NCBI RefSeq assembly: GCF_006864425.1
Contig: NZ_QHLI01000016.1
Coordinates: forward strand, 1-49,402
DNA: 49,402 bases
Reading direction: 5' to 3'
Source of the DNA: Campylobacter troglodytis
GTDB lineage: Bacteria > Campylobacterota > Campylobacteria > Campylobacterales > Campylobacteraceae
This document shows positions 7,636 through 15,857 of this stretch, piece after piece. Below the pieces are notes generated by a model that saw nothing but the letters and a program-made list of their open reading frames with translations, was not told where the DNA came from and did not search any database. Position 1 is the first letter of the stretch, and each line of letters begins with the position of its first letter. The translations under genes were made by a program, and so were the position numbers.

Positions 7636-8008
7636 ATGTTCCTTTTTCCATATAAATAATGCTAAATGTTACAATATGAACAATAATAGCCACAATAAGA
7701 TAAATAATATCTTCGGTCTTGTTTAATACCATAACTACAAAACATAATAAGTAGCAACAAATAATAATGAACAATAATAAATAACAAAAAAGAGCAACAA
7801 ATATATTTTGAGTTCTTGTTTTTGCATAAATTAAATAATAAAAATAAGGCAATAGAGGAAAAAGGCATAATAAAAAATACAAAAATAACATTTCTATAAG
7901 AATTTCATCGCTTGTTCTATATCCACAATGTCCCATAAAAAGACCCAAAAGACAAGCAAATCCCCAAAACACTATCCAGCAAATATAAAACATATTTAAT
8001 AATTTCAT
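7616..8008 (-). CDS. Polytopic membrane protein, array family M2
   Basis: 130 aa with three or four hydrophobic segments, starting MKLLNMFYICWIVFWGFACL. It is closely similar to the 175-aa protein at 6209-6736 over the first 90 residues and unrelated afterwards, where it ends ...MEKGTYDEKRA. The ATG overlaps the TGA of the decayed stub A (CAATGA context), exactly as the paralog overlaps stub C. That conserved junction shows the stub/M2 pair was duplicated as one unit. Its 3' end overlaps the start of stub B. Function unknown. Confidence 0.65.
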   Translation of the reverse strand: MKLLNMFYICWIVFWGFACLLGLFMGHCGYRTSDEILIEMLFLYFLLCLFPLLPYFYYLIYAKTRTQNIFVALFCYLLLFIIICCYLLCFVVMVLNKTEDIIYLIVAIIVHIVTFSIIYMEKGTYDEKRA

Positions 8009-8372
8009 TGTGTCCCTCTTACCGCAAATATAAATGCTTTTGTGAATTTATTTTGAAATAAAGTGGCAGAAAAGCCTAATTCGGTGTTTAGGTTATTGAA
8101 TAAGTAAGTCATATTTTTCAAAGAAGTATTTCGCTTGAGTGGGAGTGAAATCTCCTTTTAGTTTTTAAGGTTTATAAATGTGATATATTCTGTGGTTACA
8201 TAGCCATTATAATACATATTCAATATGTCAGTTAATGTTATTTGTTTTTCACTTTTATCACCATAGCATTATCGCTGTTAAATCGTTTGCCTAACAAATG
8301 AAAATATCCATAAGCCACTTGTGCCAACTCTGCATTTTCTGCAATTTTTTGTATTTGGTTAATATTATTCAT
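8005..8372 (-). pseudogene. Decayed truncated lipase, stub A
   Basis: The first gene of the array. From the ATG at 8372 it reads MNNINQIQKIAENAELAQVA, then YGYFHLLGKRF, and hits TAA at 8238-8240 after 44 codons. Homology resumes in other frames: GDFTPTQAKYFFEKYD around 8100-8160 and LGFSATLFQNK followed by AVRGTQ just before 8005. The original frame therefore corresponded to residues 1-142 of the lipase-like protein and has since collected at least two frameshifts. It ends at the same RGTQ/TGA junction as stub C, overlapping the M2 start. The 5' end is only 47 bp from IS copy 2. Confidence 0.75.
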
Positions 8373-8411
8373 TATTTACCCTTTTATCGCAAAAGATTCT
8401 TTGATTATCTT

Positions 8412-8419
8412 TAAAATAA
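8412..8419. repeat. Target site duplication of IS copy 2, left
   Basis: The 8-mer TAAAATAA directly precedes the left end of the IS (GGCTCAACTAAAC at 8420). It is identical to the 8-mer after the right end at 9282-9289. Eight-base duplications are characteristic of IS1595-family transposition. Confidence 0.85.
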
Positions 8420-9281
8420 GGCTCAACTAAACTTAAGCACTTTATTTCTTATCATTTTTAGCAAGATTTTATACAAAGCTTGATCTTGAATTTTCGTCTT
8501 AATTGCGTTTTTTTAAAGCAAAACAAGAAATTTTCTTTTTTAAAGCCTTTAAATTTAGCAAGTCTATGTTTAGCAAAGCCCTAAAAATTCACAATTTTGT
8601 TGATATGATTTCGTCCGTTTTCAAACTCATTTTTTGAGTGTTTTACTCTATAATGCTCTTTAGCACCTTCTACTACGCAGTTGCAAGTAAAAACGAAACA
8701 AAAAATCTACAAGTCCATCATAAGCTTTCCAACAATCACTATAAATGATAGATTCTTGCAAATTGCTCAAATCTCACAATTAAGCAAAAGCTAGCTAGCA
8801 AAACAGTTTTTTATGATTTGGGTATAAACGCTAGCCTAGCATTTAAGATCCATTTTTACAAAGATCTAAGACACATAGCAAGAAGTAAAAACATAGAAGT
8901 TTTTATGTTGTTTACTCTCCTTCTTTTGCCACACACTCTTTTAGCAGTAAAATAACTCTCAACAATTTCTATTTCACCTTGAATTTTAGAGATTTTTTCA
9001 CATTCTATTGCAATTAATACTCTAATGTTTTTGATTATTTTATTGATACTTTGGCGAGATATTTTGCTAAATTTTGCAATTTTAGAGGCTTTAATATCAA
9101 GGCTTCCCCAAAAATTGCAAGTGCAAGGATGCAAAAAAATACTTCAAAATCTCTTTAAATTCAGCCTCTAAAATTCTAAAACAATCAATACACTTGTTTT
9201 TCACCTTATAAATTACAACTTGAAGCTACTTTGTTAGAGTTTAAGTTTAAGAGAGCCTAAAACATTTTAAGATACTTAGCC
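8420..9281 (-). mobile_element. Decayed IS1595/ISXO2-like element, copy 2
   Basis: 862 bp, bounded by GGCTCAACTAAAC at 8420 and GATACTTAGCC ending at 9281, with perfect 8-bp TAAAATAA duplications on both sides. On the minus strand a broken ISXO2-type transposase can be followed: EFKEILKYF near 9150, then a frame at 8856-9134 with SKISRQSINKIIKNIRVLIA, ECEKISKIQGEIEIVESYF and GKRRRV. The first acidic residue of the DES motif is Val here. Beyond a stop near 8856 come relics of SDCWKAYDGLVDF, KHSKNEFENGRNHIN and GFAKHRLAKFKG in other frames. It is inactive. It lies immediately upstream of the lipase-fragment array and may have replaced its original promoter region. Confidence 0.9.
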
Positions 9282-9289
9282 TAAAATAA
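9282..9289. repeat. Target site duplication of IS copy 2, right
   Basis: TAAAATAA, identical to 8412-8419, confirming the element boundaries and a simple transposition rather than recombination at this site. Confidence 0.85.
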
Positions 9290-9323
9290 ACAAAAAACAA
9301 TGCTTGTTGATAAAAATGCCAAG

Positions 9324-9767
9324 TTAAAAATCCTCATTTGGATAAAGCACTTCTTTGCGATTTACAAAAATTTCCTCATTTACCCTACTTTTGCCATTTA
9401 AAAGCACTGAGATATTTACTATGATAAGATTATCTTTGCTTAAATTTGCGTCCTTATTTGTGCTGATAAATTGAAAGTTTTTGCATTCTTGCAGGGGGTA
9501 AAAATAATCAATGCGAATTAAATCATTTGCTCTTGGGTAGTTAAATTCGGCATAATCAAGGCATTCTTTGTTTTGTTTTTTTGCCTGAATTAAAAAATAC
9601 TTCGCCAAATTTAGGCCATTTTGTGCAAGGATTTGAGCCTGAGTATAAAGACTTAAATCCCTTATGTGGCGGGGCGTGTAGCTTGAAATTTGAAGGTTTA
9701 GCACCACAAAAAAGCTAATGAAAACGAGCAAAAGTAGGCTCATTAACAAGATAAAACCCCTTTTCAT
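9324..9767 (-). CDS. Pseudopilin-like / type II secretion-like protein
   Basis: 147 aa from the ATG at 9767, chosen because it overlaps the preceding stop as ATGA; a longer frame to 9809 would overlap much more. The N-terminus MKRGFILLMSLLLLVFISFF is a basic cap plus a long hydrophobic helix, like GspK/PilX-type minor pseudopilins or transformation proteins. The rest is periplasmic with one Cys pair (ECLDYAEF, LQECKNF). It is the last gene of the fliW-proC-pseudopilin run, in the position of the periplasmic protein gene Cj1078 of C. jejuni. It probably takes part in the DNA-uptake apparatus. Confidence 0.65.
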   Translation of the reverse strand: MKRGFILLMSLLLLVFISFFVVLNLQISSYTPRHIRDLSLYTQAQILAQNGLNLAKYFLIQAKKQNKECLDYAEFNYPRANDLIRIDYFYPLQECKNFQFISTNKDANLSKDNLIIVNISVLLNGKSRVNEEIFVNRKEVLYPNEDF

Positions 9768-10480
9768 CGCCAAACCCACTTTTGAATGCAGTTTTCTTTG
9801 CTTAAACAAAGCTTAACTGTGAATTCACCGGCACTTGCACTGATTTTAAGGCTATGAAGCCCATCAAGCAAAACGCCACTGTGCGAAATGCCAGTAAGAT
9901 AGGGTGTGTGGTGATAAATTAGCTCGCCGTTTTCTAAATTTAGGCTAACTTTGGCTTCAATGAGTGCGTAAAAGCCTGTGAATTCGCCGTTTAAAAACTC
10001 AAGTTTTTCTCTGTCTAAAACCCTTGCCTTATGAATTTTTTTGTCTTTTAAATCATAGAGAAATAAAAATTCATTGTTTTTCACCCCTTGCAAGTCGTTG
10101 TAATTTGCCAAAACGCCAAAATTCAAGCCTTCCTTTGTGTTGTAGATAAAATTGCTTTTTGGAGCATAAATGTTTGAGTTTTCATCCTTAAGCAAAACGC
10201 CGCTATGCCCTATGAAAGCGGTGTTTAAGCGGTGCAAAATTAAATTATCGCTATCCTTTAAAATGCACTCAAAGCCTGAATTTAAGGGGGAAAATTCAAG
10301 GCAGCGTTGTAAAATCTTTTCTATGATTATAAGTGTAGAGTTTGCATTTATAAGGGCTTGGCTGTTTTGTTTGCCGTAAAATGCCCCTAAATTCAGCAAG
10401 GGCGTGGCAAAAAGCACGAAGCAAAGTCCTAGCATTGTCATAACCACAAGCATTTCAAAGAGGCTAAAGGCTTTTTTCAT
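9764..10480 (-). CDS. Prepilin-type cleavage/methylation protein
   Basis: 238 aa from the ATG at 10480, giving MKKAFSLFEMLVVMTMLGLC. This is a short basic leader, then F-S-L-F-E with Glu at +5 and a hydrophobic helix: the classic class III prepilin signal cut by a PilD-type peptidase before Phe. The frame extends further upstream, but this start fits the signal and overlaps the previous gene by 17 nt. The C-terminal part contains Cys residues (KLCLSKENC) that could form a disulfide. With its two neighbours it forms a minor-pseudopilin set probably serving natural transformation. Confidence 0.75.
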   Translation of the reverse strand: MKKAFSLFEMLVVMTMLGLCFVLFATPLLNLGAFYGKQNSQALINANSTLIIIEKILQRCLEFSPLNSGFECILKDSDNLILHRLNTAFIGHSGVLLKDENSNIYAPKSNFIYNTKEGLNFGVLANYNDLQGVKNNEFLFLYDLKDKKIHKARVLDREKLEFLNGEFTGFYALIEAKVSLNLENGELIYHHTPYLTGISHSGVLLDGLHSLKISASAGEFTVKLCLSKENCIQKWVWR

Positions 10481-10775
10481 CTTTAAAATAGCCCTTGTAG
10501 CTTTCATCGATGGGCTTTAAGCCCTTGAATTTAAGCCTTGAAGCCTCATCATAATGTTGCAGAAATGGTAAAAGTCCCAAATTTTCAACCAAAATTTCAA
10601 TTTTTTGCGTGGGTGCCTTTTTCAAAGCCCCTTGTTCGCTGTAAATGGTTTGCGTTTGAAAGATATAAGAGTGATTTTTCGCCACCCTTGCCGTGCTTTC
10701 GTAAAAAAAGGCAAAGATTAAGCCCAAAATCACAAGGGCAAAAAGGGTTTCTATGAGAGAAAAAGCCTGTTTCAC
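10464..10775 (-). CDS. ctsT: CtsT-like prepilin-type transformation protein
   Basis: 103 aa starting [20 protein letters not shown], a textbook prepilin leader (MKQA / F-S-L-I-E) followed by the hydrophobic helix and a short periplasmic tail. It sits immediately after proC (ATGA overlap at 10772-10775), which is where C. jejuni has ctsT (Cj1077), a protein needed for natural transformation. The symbol is assigned from position, length and signal type, not from a detailed alignment. The 3' end overlaps the next prepilin-type gene by 17 nt. Confidence 0.65.
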   Translation of the reverse strand: MKQAFSLIETLFALVILGLIFAFFYESTARVAKNHSYIFQTQTIYSEQGALKKAPTQKIEILVENLGLLPFLQHYDEASRLKFKGLKPIDESYKGYFKDEKSL

Positions 10776-11512
10776 CGCGTAGCACTTGTGCTTATGGCTT
10801 GGTAAAAGGCACTGCGAACGGCATTGTCCTCTAAAATTTTAACGCCCTTTATGGTTACGCCGCCCGGAGAGCAGATCTTTTCTTTGATGATGGCTGGATG
10901 TTCGTGTTCTAAGAGCTTAGTAAAGCTCTCAAATAGGCTTTGTGTGAGGCTTAGGCTTAATTCCCTCTTTAAGCCCTCATAAACGCCCCCGTTTGCTATG
11001 CTCTCAGCCACTACCGCCAAAAACGCCGGCGCACAGCCACTTATAGCCATAGCAGCACTCATAAGCCTTGCATTTTCAAGCTCGAAAGCCTTACCAAAGG
11101 CTTGTAAGATTGCTAAAATCTCATCTTTGTAATTTTCATTCTCGCAAACAAAAGGCGTAGTCGAAGCCTTGTAAAAAGCAGCGGTGTTAGGCATTGCTAG
11201 GACGAAGTTTTGTGCCTTAAAAGCAGCTTGCAAGTCTTTAAAATCCTTATTTGCCAAAACGCTTATTATTACTCTTGCCTTGCCTGTAAGCCTTTGAGCT
11301 ACTTCATCAAGGGCGTAAGGCTTAAAGGCTAGGATTATATCTTTGTTTTCGGCCTTAAATTCATCATAAAGCAGGGTTTGAAAGCCTTTTTGTTTGAATT
11401 CAGCTAATTTTTTAGCGTTTCTGCCTACGATGAAAACTTCGTAATTGTCTTTCAAGCCACAGCCCAAAGCCCCTGCCATAGTACCTGAACCAAGTATGTA
11501 AAGGGGTTTCAT
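10772..11512 (-). CDS. proC: Pyrroline-5-carboxylate reductase ProC
   Basis: 246 aa, cytosolic. It reduces 1-pyrroline-5-carboxylate to L-proline with NAD(P)H. The N-terminal Rossmann glycine motif is visible as [12 protein letters not shown] (residues 4-15), followed by [11 protein letters not shown]. The C-terminal P5CR signature is seen as [15 protein letters not shown], typical being PGGTT. The protein is slightly shorter than the usual 260-270 aa, as in other Campylobacterota. Its start overlaps the fliW stop and its stop overlaps the ctsT-like start, so it is in the middle of a tightly coupled operon. Confidence 0.9.
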   Translation of the reverse strand: MKPLYILGSGTMAGALGCGLKDNYEVFIVGRNAKKLAEFKQKGFQTLLYDEFKAENKDIILAFKPYALDEVAQRLTGKARVIISVLANKDFKDLQAAFKAQNFVLAMPNTAAFYKASTTPFVCENENYKDEILAILQAFGKAFELENARLMSAAMAISGCAPAFLAVVAESIANGGVYEGLKRELSLSLTQSLFESFTKLLEHEHPAIIKEKICSPGGVTIKGVKILEDNAVRSAFYQAISTSATR

Positions 11513-11934
11513 TCTTTTGTCTTTTTTTCTGGCTTTCTCATATAATTAGAAATTTTATCCATTTGCAAAAAATCAGGATAGGCATTAGGATCCAAGATCA
11601 CCTGAGCAAGGCTCTTATTGTCCCAATTTATAACAATGGGAGCTAGGAAATTCAAGGTAGAATCATTAATATCCTTATGAATAGCCATAATGATAAAGGC
11701 TTGTCTGCTTGAATCTTTGTTTAAGCTTAAAAGCTCTCTATAATAATCAGGTATATCAAAGTCATACCCAGGTCTAATCAACTGAGGATCTATAAGAACA
11801 AAGGTAAAGTCTTTACCGTCCAAGCTTTTAAGCTTTATAAAGATCTCATCAACGCGGATGAACTCCATACTCTTAGTATCCTCAAAGCCCAAGATAGGAC
11901 ATTTGACAGTTAAAACAATTTGCTCTTCACTCAT
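11509..11934 (-). CDS. fliW: Flagellar assembly factor FliW
   Basis: 141 aa. FliW binds flagellin and the translational regulator CsrA, so free flagellin levels set CsrA activity. The family pattern is clear: [47 protein letters not shown] and AQVILD. The last residues ([10 protein letters not shown]) are a basic tail. The gene is first in the operon with proC and the pseudopilin genes and starts after a GGAG ribosome site. Upstream lies a strong sigma-54-type promoter match, fitting flagellar regulation. Confidence 0.9.
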   Translation of the reverse strand: MSEEQIVLTVKCPILGFEDTKSMEFIRVDEIFIKLKSLDGKDFTFVLIDPQLIRPGYDFDIPDYYRELLSLNKDSSRQAFIIMAIHKDINDSTLNFLAPIVINWDNKSLAQVILDPNAYPDFLQMDKISNYMRKPEKKTKE

Positions 11935-11968
11935 TTTTTCTCCTTCTTTCTATTGCTTTGCAGAAAAT

Positions 11969-11987
11969 AAGCAAAAATAATTCCAAA
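11969..11987 (-). promoter_or_regulatory. Predicted sigma-54 promoter of fliW operon
   Basis: On the minus strand the sequence TTTGGAATTATTTTTGCTT places GG and GC exactly ten bases apart. It matches the Campylobacter RpoN pattern GGAA-N6-TTTGCT. It lies about 35 nt upstream of the fliW ATG, leaving room for a short leader. No experimental support. Confidence 0.65.
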
Positions 11988-12013
11988 TTTTTAGCCCATT
12001 TAAGAACTTGTCT

Positions 12014-12019
12014 TATAAT
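12014..12019 (+). promoter_or_regulatory. Probable sigma-70 -10 box of bamD
   Basis: TATAAT in the context gtcTTATAATTATAATaaaa, 33 nt before the bamD ATG; a second TATAAT-like run follows at once. Campylobacter promoters depend mainly on the -10 box, so no -35 is needed. Confidence 0.6.
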
Positions 12020-12052
12020 TATAATAAAAAATCTTTAAAATAGGCAAAACAA

Positions 12053-12688
12053 ATGATTAAAACAAGCCTTCTTTTTATCTTAGTCTTATTTTTTGCTGCT
12101 TGTTCTAGCAAGGACGGCGAGCTTTATAATCTTAGTGCAAAACAGTGGCACAAGCAAATCATTAAGGATTTACAGTCTAGGGACTTAGAAAAAGCAGATG
12201 AGCATTATATCTCTATGGCAAGTGAGCATGTGGCTGATCCCTTGCTTGAGCCTATACAGCTTATCTTAGCACAAGCTCACATAGAGGAGGAGGAGTATAA
12301 GCTTGCGGATTTTTATTTAGAGGAAAATGCAAAGAAATTTGGCAATTCAAAAAACATAGACTTCATTCGCTACCTACAAATCAAGGCTAAATTCAAGGCT
12401 TTCAAGCAGCCAAATAGAGATCAAGGCCTCTTGCTTGAGGGCAAGGAGCAAATTGATGAGTTTTCTCTTAATTATCCTAGTGCAAGATATGATCCCCTTG
12501 TTAAGACTATGTTAGCTAGGTTTAATCTAGCCATTTATGCCCTTGATCAAAACATAGCCTCTTTGTATAAAAGAACAGGCAGGAAAGAAAGCTATGAGGT
12601 ATATAAACAAAGGCTTGAAGAATCAGACTTTGTAGGAGTGCCTATGAAGAAAGCAAGGGTGCCTTGGTATAGATGGCCCTTTGAGTAG
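12053..12688 (+). CDS. bamD: Outer membrane assembly lipoprotein BamD
   Basis: 211 aa. Signal peptide MIKTSLLFILVLFFAAC with a lipobox ending at Cys17 marks it as a lipoprotein. The mature part is helical, with TPR-like repeats (KQIIKDLQSRDLEKADEHY, EEEYKLADFYLEENAKKF, KEQIDEFSLNYPSARYDPL), as in the YfiO/BamD component of the beta-barrel assembly machine at the inner face of the outer membrane. The C-terminus VPWYRWPFE is typical of the Campylobacter protein upstream of lon (Cj1074). Here an unusually long 796-bp gap separates it from lon. Confidence 0.85.
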   Translation: MIKTSLLFILVLFFAACSSKDGELYNLSAKQWHKQIIKDLQSRDLEKADEHYISMASEHVADPLLEPIQLILAQAHIEEEEYKLADFYLEENAKKFGNSKNIDFIRYLQIKAKFKAFKQPNRDQGLLLEGKEQIDEFSLNYPSARYDPLVKTMLARFNLAIYALDQNIASLYKRTGRKESYEVYKQRLEESDFVGVPMKKARVPWYRWPFE

Positions 12689-12758
12689 AGGCTTGAATTT
12701 TTAAAATGCTAATTTTATAATTTAAATTTTTAGCCAAAAAATTTGCCTTGTGGCTTGT

Positions 12759-12945
12759 TAAAAAAAGTTTTTTTGTTTTGAGAAATTTCTTTTTTTAAAG
12801 AAACTGAACCTTGACTAAAAAGCTTTTGTATTTTGAGTAAATTTAGTTTTTCAAAGAAACCACACTTTTACAAAAAGGCTTTTTGTTTTGAGAAACTTTA
12901 TTTTTTAAGAAATTGCGTTTTAAAAGCTTTTTAAAGAAACTAGGC
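12759..12945. repeat. Imperfect ~55-bp tandem repeats
   Basis: Three and a partial fourth unit starting near 12759, 12815, 12870 and 12919. Each has the form AAAAAGCTTTTTGTTTTGAG, then A-rich sequence, then TTTTTAAAGAAAC. The copies are degenerate and non-coding. Confidence 0.55.
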
Positions 12946-13439
12946 TTTACTAAAAAATATACCTTGCTTGTAGAAACTAAGTTTTGTCAGCTAGGCTTTT
13001 AGCCACTTAGTTGCCCCAGTTAAAATGCTTTTTTTAATTTTAACGCTTTTAAAAGACGGTTTAAATTTAAACTGCGTTTTACAAAATTTAAGATTTAAAT
13101 TTAAACATAAAATTCAAGGCTTTTTGTCATAAAGCTTAAATTTTTAGCTAAATTTTAGTAAAATTCACATAAAAATTTAAGCAAGTTAAATTTAGGCTTG
13201 AATTTGAAATTTTGCAAGGATTTGAGTTTGCTTAAATTTTAAAATTTGCAAAGCTTTAAACTTGCTTGAATTTTGTAAATTTGCAAAGGCTAAATTCAAA
13301 GGCTTTTTGAAACTTGCTAAATTCAAAAACAAGTTTTACATTAAAGAACTTGTGAATTTAAAAAGCTTGTTTTAAGGGCAAAAAAGTCTTGTGAATTTAA
13401 AAAATTCAAGGTAGTTTTTAAAAAGAGCAAATTTTAAAA

Positions 13440-13461
13440 AGCTTGCTTACATACAAGCTTG
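13440..13461. promoter_or_regulatory. Inverted repeat upstream of lon
   Basis: AAGCTTG and CAAGCTT arms of 7 bp separated by 8 nt, ending 23 nt before the lon ATG. It could be an operator for a dimeric repressor or a 5'-UTR hairpin. It does not match the HspR or HrcA consensus closely. Confidence 0.35.
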
Positions 13462-13484
13462 AATTTAAATTAAAAGGACAAAAT

Positions 13485-15857
13485 ATGAATGTAGAGCAAA
13501 ACAAAACTTATCCAAGCGAACTTCCTGTGCTTGTAGAAGATGAGCTTTTTTTATATCCCTTTATGATAACGCCCATTTTTTTAAACGACATTGCAAACAT
13601 TAAAGCACTTGATCTTGCTTTAAAAAACGAGACTATGCTCTTTGTCGCCCCTTCTAAATTTGAGGGTGCTAGAAGCTTTGATGAGATCTATGACTGTGGT
13701 GTAATAGGCACTGTTATGAGAAAGGTGCCTTTGCCTGATGGGCGCGTCAAAATACTATTTCAAGGCTACACCAAGGGCAAAATCATAAAGCAAATAGGCT
13801 CAAAGCCATTAAGGGCATTAATTGACATCATCCCTCAAATAAACACAGACGGTGCCAAAAACGAGGCACTCTTAGCAGTTTTAAAAGAAAAGGTAAGAGC
13901 CCTTGCTAATATAAGCCATTATTTTTCCCCAGACTTGCTTCGCACCATCGAAGAGGGCGTAGATAGCGTTAGAATTTGTGATCTCATACTAAATACCATT
14001 CGGGTAAAAAAACAAAGTGCTTATGAATTTTTCATAGAAAGCAATGTAGAAAAAAAGATCATGGAGCTGATAAATTTAGTAGCAGAGGAGATAGAGGCAA
14101 ATAAATTACAAAAGGAGATAAAAAATAAGGTTCACTCAAAGATAGATCAGGTAAATAAAGAGTATTTTCTCAAAGAACAAATCAAACAAATTCAAAAAGA
14201 ACTTGGCTCAGACACTCAAAAAGAAGACGACACCAAAGAGTACTACACCCGCCTTGAAGCCAAGAAAAAATTTATGTATGAGGAAGCCTACAAGGAAATT
14301 AAGAAACAAATTGAAAAATTTGAAAGAATTCACCAAGACAACTCCGAAGCCTCGATGATACAAACCTACATTGAAACAGCTTTGGATGTGCCTTTTGAAA
14401 AGATGGCGAAAAAAAAGCTTGACATTAAAGAGGTCGCAAAACAGCTTGATAAGGATCACTACGCTCTAACAAAGCCCAAAGAACGCATTGAGGAATACTT
14501 CGCCGTTAGAGAGCTACTTGAAAAAAGGGGCATTGAGGATAAAGACGGTGCAAAGGTAATAATGTGCCTTTATGGACCGCCGGGCGTTGGTAAAACCTCG
14601 CTTGCCAACTCTGTGGCAAAGGCTTTAAAAAGAGAGCTAATCCGCATAGCCCTAGGGGGTTTAGAGGATGTAAATGAATTAAGAGGACACCGTAGAACCT
14701 ACATAGGTGCTATGCCCGGACGCATTGTGCAGGGGCTAATCGAGGCAAAGCAGATTAATCCTGTCGTGGTTTTGGACGAGATAGATAAATTAAATCGCTC
14801 TTTTCGAGGGGATCCAAGTGCCGTGCTTTTAGAGATCTTAGATCCTGAGCAAAATGCGAAATTTAGGGATTATTACCTCAATTTCAACATTGATTTAAGT
14901 AAAATTATCTTTATCGCCACGGCGAATGATATAGGCTCGATTCCAAGCCCACTGCGTGATAGGATGGAGTTCATTGAGCTAAGCTCATACACGCCAAATG
15001 AGAAGTTTGCCATTATGCAAAACTATCTAATCCCTGATGAAAAGGCAAAGCACGGCTTGAAAAAGGACGAGCTTTCCATAAACAAAGAAGCTTGCGAGCT
15101 GATAATTAGCGAGTACACCAGAGAAAGTGGGGTTAGAAGCCTTCGTAGAAAGATAGCCGAGCTTTGCAGAAAAAGTGTGAAAAAATTACTCTTAGAAGAT
15201 ACAAAAAAGGTCTTAGTAACTTCAAAAAATTTAAGTGAATTTTTGGATAAAAAGGTCTATGAGCTTGAAAAACAAAACGGACAAAATGCCGTAGGACAAG
15301 TAAACGGCCTAGCTTGGACGGCTGTTGGAGGAGAGGTTTTAAAGATAGAAGCCATTAAGATCAAGGGCAAGGGGCAGCTAATGCTTACAGGCTCAATGGG
15401 CGATGTGATGAAAGAATCAGCACAAATTGCCTTTAGTTTGGTAAAAACCCTCATCGACAGTGGCACAGTAAAGCTTCCTAAAAAACTAGCCAAATTAAAG
15501 GAAAATGTATATGATCTTTACAATATACATTTGCATATACCCGATGGGGCTACTCCTAAGGACGGCCCAAGTGCTGGGATCACTATGTGCGTGGCACTGG
15601 CTAGCATTTTTAGCGAAAGGAAGGTTAATGCAACTGTGGCTATGACAGGAGAGGTTGATCTAGTGGGAAAGGTTTTGCCAATAGGAGGCTTAAAAGAAAA
15701 GTTAATAGCAGCTTATAAAGCCGACATAAAAACAGCCCTAATCCCCACGAAAAACTATGAAAGAGACTTAAAAGATATACCCCTTGAGGTGCGAGAAAGC
15801 TTAAAAATCATCCAAGTAACTAGAATAGAAGAGGTCTTAGAATACGCTCTCATATAG
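13485..15857 (+). CDS. lon: ATP-dependent Lon protease
   Basis: 790 aa from the ATG at 13485, preceded by AAAGGA at 7-nt spacing; an in-frame ATG at 13443 has no ribosome site and adds an atypical leader. Domains in order: N-terminal substrate domain (PSELPVLVEDELFLYPFMITP), coiled-coil (EYFLKEQIKQIQKELGSD), AAA+ module with Walker A GPPGVGKTS and Walker B VVLDEIDK, and the C-terminal protease with the serine motif DGPSAGITM and the lysine in GGLKEKLIAAYK. This cytosolic enzyme degrades misfolded and regulatory proteins. Length is normal and no low-complexity insert is present. Confidence 0.97.
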   Translation: MNVEQNKTYPSELPVLVEDELFLYPFMITPIFLNDIANIKALDLALKNETMLFVAPSKFEGARSFDEIYDCGVIGTVMRKVPLPDGRVKILFQGYTKGKIIKQIGSKPLRALIDIIPQINTDGAKNEALLAVLKEKVRALANISHYFSPDLLRTIEEGVDSVRICDLILNTIRVKKQSAYEFFIESNVEKKIMELINLVAEEIEANKLQKEIKNKVHSKIDQVNKEYFLKEQIKQIQKELGSDTQKEDDTKEYYTRLEAKKKFMYEEAYKEIKKQIEKFERIHQDNSEASMIQTYIETALDVPFEKMAKKKLDIKEVAKQLDKDHYALTKPKERIEEYFAVRELLEKRGIEDKDGAKVIMCLYGPPGVGKTSLANSVAKALKRELIRIALGGLEDVNELRGHRRTYIGAMPGRIVQGLIEAKQINPVVVLDEIDKLNRSFRGDPSAVLLEILDPEQNAKFRDYYLNFNIDLSKIIFIATANDIGSIPSPLRDRMEFIELSSYTPNEKFAIMQNYLIPDEKAKHGLKKDELSINKEACELIISEYTRESGVRSLRRKIAELCRKSVKKLLLEDTKKVLVTSKNLSEFLDKKVYELEKQNGQNAVGQVNGLAWTAVGGEVLKIEAIKIKGKGQLMLTGSMGDVMKESAQIAFSLVKTLIDSGTVKLPKKLAKLKENVYDLYNIHLHIPDGATPKDGPSAGITMCVALASIFSERKVNATVAMTGEVDLVGKVLPIGGLKEKLIAAYKADIKTALIPTKNYERDLKDIPLEVRESLKIIQVTRIEEVLEYALI

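Larger units (their letters stand above)
5738..8372 (-). repeat. Tandem duplication of stub-M2-stub-M1 unit
   Basis: Two head-to-tail units read leftward on the minus strand. Unit 1 is stub A, M2 (8008), stub B, M1 (7465), spanning 7190-8372. Unit 2 is stub C, M2 (6736), stub D, M1 (5995), spanning 5738-7188. Corresponding parts align at DNA level, most clearly 5815-5995 with 7285-7465. They also keep the same junctions: RGTQ/ATGA before each M2, and overlap or 3-nt spacing before each M1. The membrane genes differ at their 3' ends, so divergence or recombination followed the duplication. Confidence 0.75.
12689..13484. other. Long AT-rich repeat-filled gap before lon
   Basis: 796 bp without a credible gene. 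The left part carries imperfect tandem repeats of about 55 bp. The right part is made of variants of AAATTTAAGC, TTGAATTTAAA and AATTCAAGGC, the same words found inside engB and ligA. An inverted repeat lies just upstream of lon. No clean promoter could be singled out. Confidence 0.7.

Noticed and set aside
1-9300. Type VI secretion gene cluster
   Set aside because: The lipase-like protein is effector-like, but no Hcp, VgrG, PAAR, Tss or ATPase motif appears on either strand of the window.
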